A DNA stretch of 8,998 bases, taken from Thiotrichaceae bacterium UBA7359 (GTDB lineage Bacteria > Pseudomonadota > Gammaproteobacteria > Eutrophobiales > Eutrophobiaceae). The notes beneath the pieces were generated by a model. The model worked only from the letters and a program-made list of their open reading frames with translations. It was not told where the DNA came from and searched no databases. Of this stretch, positions 7,192 through 8,998 are shown piece after piece. A program made the translations under genes and the position numbers. Location of the stretch: positions 1 to 8,998 of the forward strand of contig CAJJDJ010000199.1 in the NCBI GenBank assembly GCA_905182825.1, read 5' to 3'. Positions within the stretch are counted from its first letter, which is position 1. Every line of letters starts with the position of its first letter.

Positions 7192-8187
7192 ATGCAAATA
7201 TCAAATTATAAGACTCAACAAGAAAAGATTCTCTGTACCACTGTCATGCCTACACGGAAGATACCAGACATGGTGGAAGATATACGTGAATCCTTATTAA
7301 AAAAACCACGTGCTTTGTCACCAAAATACTTTTATGATCAGCGCGGCTCTAGTTTGTTCGACCAAATTTGTTCAACGCCGGAGTATTATCCGACACGCAC
7401 TGAAAACAAAATATTATCTAGATATGGCGTTGATATTATCAATAAAACGAGTCCTGATCAGATACTTGAGCTAGGAAGTGGTTATTCCACAAAAACACGT
7501 AGATTGTTTGATGCTTGCCAACAAACTTCTAATGAATGTATTTATGCACCATTAGACGTTTGCGAAGAAGTGTTGATTGAATCAGCTAAAAGATTATCTG
7601 ATGAATACGATTGGTTGGTACTAAACCCTTTATTGGGCGATTATCATGCTGGATTGGGTAATTTACCGGCATCACATGGTACACACCTATTTGTTTTTCT
7701 CGGCAGCACTATTGGTAATTTTGAACAAGAAGATGCCTTGGAATTCATAAAAGAAGTTTATAAAACAATGTGTTATGGCGATCATTTATTGATTGGTGTT
7801 GATCGCGTAAAAGATGATGATGTATTGCATGATGCTTATAACGATGCTCAAGGTATAACTGCTGCATTTAATCTGAATATGTTACACGTTCTGAATCGTG
7901 AATTGAATGCAGACTTTAATATTGATAAATTTACTCACTCGGCCACTTTTAATGCTGATAAAGAAAGAATAGAGATGCGACTAATATCCAAAGCTGAGCA
8001 ATATGTCAATATCAATGATTTAAATGAATCTATTCAGTTCAATCTTGGTGACGACATTTTAACCGAGGTCAGTCAGAAATACACTTATCAAGGTATTGAG
8101 GAAATGCTTAAACAAGCTAACTTTACTATTACTGACCATTACGAAGATGAAAATGCTTATTTCTCTTTGGTCTTGGTATCAAAATAA
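7192..8187 (+). CDS. egtD: L-histidine N-alpha-methyltransferase (ergothioneine biosynthesis EgtD)
   Basis: EgtD uses three S-adenosylmethionine molecules to trimethylate histidine to hercynine, the first committed step of ergothioneine synthesis, in the cytoplasm. At 331 residues it is close to the family's usual 320-330. The N-terminal family block is clear: KYFYDQRGSSLFDQIC at 45-60, then PEYYPTRTE at 63-71. The SAM-binding motif is ELGSGYSTKT at 93-102, Asp122 lies in PLDV, and GSTIGNF (171-177) supplies the Asn176 expected to contact histidine. Tyr216 in AYNDAQGITAAFN and Glu292/Ser294 in TEVSQKY match the remaining substrate-binding residues known from mycobacterial EgtD. All key positions are kept, so the enzyme should be active. 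The ATG at 7192 has only a weak purine-rich RBS (GAGA). A later ATG (codon 19) would still leave the core intact. EgtB is not next to it, unlike many ergothioneine clusters. The downstream neighbour is convergent, so the gene is probably monocistronic. Confidence 0.95.
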   Translation: MQISNYKTQQEKILCTTVMPTRKIPDMVEDIRESLLKKPRALSPKYFYDQRGSSLFDQICSTPEYYPTRTENKILSRYGVDIINKTSPDQILELGSGYSTKTRRLFDACQQTSNECIYAPLDVCEEVLIESAKRLSDEYDWLVLNPLLGDYHAGLGNLPASHGTHLFVFLGSTIGNFEQEDALEFIKEVYKTMCYGDHLLIGVDRVKDDDVLHDAYNDAQGITAAFNLNMLHVLNRELNADFNIDKFTHSATFNADKERIEMRLISKAEQYVNINDLNESIQFNLGDDILTEVSQKYTYQGIEEMLKQANFTITDHYEDENAYFSLVLVSK

Positions 8188-8197
8188 CCAATTATTC

Positions 8198-8878
8198 TTA
8201 CATCAATAATTTAATCGATATCTGCTCCGCCAAAGAAGGGTTGTCAATAAACTTATTTCGATTTCCCTGTAATTTTTCGATTATGTTATTGCGTAACATT
8301 TCTTGTTTACTCGGTGAGTCGAGTCTATTCCAACGTTTTAATTCATCGAACATACCTTTTGCTATGGGAAGCCCATACTGGGTGTGCATATGAAAAATCG
8401 CACGGGCAATATTTCCACGCGCTATGAGCCGAGGTTCAGCCACATCATGATAACGTTCAAAATCACAGTTTTCGTAACGCCAATCTTCTCCTTCAACCAT
8501 ACCAAAGCTACTATTTCGCCGTGATACATCAATAGCCTGCCAGGCTGGATAAAGATTATGCAGATCAGCTTCCATGCGAGTAAATAGTGATTTTTTATTG
8601 AGCCGACATTGACGTCGACTATTGCACTTTAGGTGTCTCAGCATCCAACTTGATGCATAGATCTGTTCAATCACAAACAAACGATCATTGGTTAAGTCCA
8701 TCGAAGAGTCAAAACGATAACCACAATACAAAGACCAACCGCCATTGGCATACAATTCATTCCAGAAAGAATTGACAGCTATTTCGTCGAAGCTTTCGAT
8801 AGTTAAAGTATCGCTGCAAACAGTATTCAAGACACTAAGCAAACATATAAATGAGATTATTCGTAATGGGTACAACAC
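8198..8878 (-). CDS. Exported endonuclease I family protein (EndA/NucM-like), substituted active site
   Basis: This 226-residue protein has an N-terminal signal peptide (hydrophobic over about residues 5-20). The body matches the endonuclease I family: LYCGYRF (50-56), SRRQCRLN (87-94), RMEADLHNLYPA (101-112), AEPRLIARGNIARAIFHMH (147-165) and LQGNRNKFIDNPSL (203-216). These are periplasmic or secreted, Mg-dependent, non-specific nucleases with a beta-beta-alpha-metal fold. Members normally carry an E-H-x-x-P motif with His as general base. Here the segment is I-E-Q-I-Y-A-S-S-W (70-78): Glu71 is kept, His is replaced by Gln72 (codon CAG) and the Pro by Ala. Asn122, the likely second metal ligand, remains. 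The rest of the gene looks undamaged, so it may be an inactive or altered paralogue. It starts with GTG at 8876-8878, with no good Shine-Dalgarno and no ATG before codon 60. The signal peptide supports this start. It converges on egtD with a 10-bp gap. Confidence 0.88.
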   Translation of the reverse strand: MLYPLRIISFICLLSVLNTVCSDTLTIESFDEIAVNSFWNELYANGGWSLYCGYRFDSSMDLTNDRLFVIEQIYASSWMLRHLKCNSRRQCRLNKKSLFTRMEADLHNLYPAWQAIDVSRRNSSFGMVEGEDWRYENCDFERYHDVAEPRLIARGNIARAIFHMHTQYGLPIAKGMFDELKRWNRLDSPSKQEMLRNNIIEKLQGNRNKFIDNPSLAEQISIKLLM

Positions 8879-8915
8879 GTTAATTATTACTATTTTAAAA
8901 ATTTATAGGCATCAT

Positions 8916-8943
8916 AATATACCAGACTACTTGATAATGTGAA
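8916..8943 (-). promoter_or_regulatory. Probable sigma-70 promoter of the endonuclease I family gene
   Basis: On the minus strand TTCACA (8943 to 8938, five of six -35 matches) is followed after 16 bp by TATATT (8921 to 8916, five of six -10 matches). The -10 has a TGG extension just upstream, as in extended -10 promoters. Transcription would start near 8909, giving a leader of about 30 nt before the GTG start. This is the best promoter match in the window. Confidence 0.5.
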
Positions 8944-8971
8944 TATATAGAATTTGAGTCTGACTAATTAA

Positions 8972-8991
8972 TATGTTTTATATTAAACATA
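8972..8991. repeat. AT-rich inverted repeat at the right edge
   Basis: TATGTTT (8972-8978) and AAACATA (8985-8991) form a perfect 7-bp inverted repeat around a 6-nt loop, about 30 bp upstream of the endonuclease promoter. It could be an operator, or part of a terminator for a gene beyond the edge. No T-run is visible and the DNA is very AT-rich, so chance is also possible. Confidence 0.3.
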
Positions 8992-8998
8992 ATGGAAT

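Noticed and set aside
8191..8210. ATTATT-N8-AATAAT as a shared terminator between egtD and the endonuclease gene
   Set aside because: It has only six A-T pairs, a long loop and no T-tract, and it overlaps the last codons of the endonuclease gene.
8745..8942. A 65-codon plus-strand open frame overlapping the start of the endonuclease gene
   Set aside because: It is antisense to the signal-peptide region and the promoter of the endonuclease gene and has no protein-like features.

Overview
This is an AT-rich window, with GC by eye in the high 30s to about 40%. It is compatible with a low-GC gammaproteobacterium. The main evidence is the adjacent pair of a PD-(D/E)XK/Fe-S 'probable DNA repair protein' and a UvrD/AddA-type helicase-nuclease, an arrangement I know mainly from gamma- and betaproteobacteria. 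A proteobacterial-type EgtD and a secreted endonuclease I (EndA/NucM family) fit the same group. No rRNA, tRNA, CRISPR array, transposase or phage gene was seen. The genus cannot be named from this sequence.

Layout. At the left (63-767, +) is an unrecognised exported protein of 234 residues with a clear signal peptide. It is followed by about 240 bp of AT-rich intergenic DNA with several inverted repeats, including a probable terminator for the leftward operon. A two-gene leftward operon fills the centre. The upstream gene (4386-7055, -) is AddB-like, with a C-terminal nuclease and four Fe-S cysteines. The downstream gene (1004-4393, -) is AddA-like, with all UvrD-family helicase motifs and its own C-terminal nuclease. 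The two overlap by 8 bp (ATGACTAA), so translational coupling is likely. Together they probably form a heterodimeric double-strand-break resection machine with two nucleases and one complete helicase motor.

A 136-bp divergent region (7056-7191) separates this operon from egtD (7192-8187, +), the histidine N-alpha-trimethyltransferase of ergothioneine biosynthesis. No egtB sulfoxide synthase gene lies in the window. The spacer holds candidate promoters in both directions, a stem-loop at the predicted 5' end of the repair-operon mRNA, and one exact CTGT-N8-ACAG palindrome matching the core of a gammaproteobacterial LexA (SOS) box. If that box is real, it would link the repair operon, and perhaps egtD, to DNA damage.

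At the right, a GTG-started gene (8198-8878, -) converges on egtD with a 10-bp gap. It encodes an exported endonuclease I family protein. Where the family has its catalytic Glu-His, this protein has Glu-Gln, so it may be inactive or altered. A good sigma-70-type promoter precedes it. The most unusual observations are this substituted active site, the LexA-like box in the shared divergent region, and the egtD gene without a local partner. I found no convincing wholly new multi-gene system.
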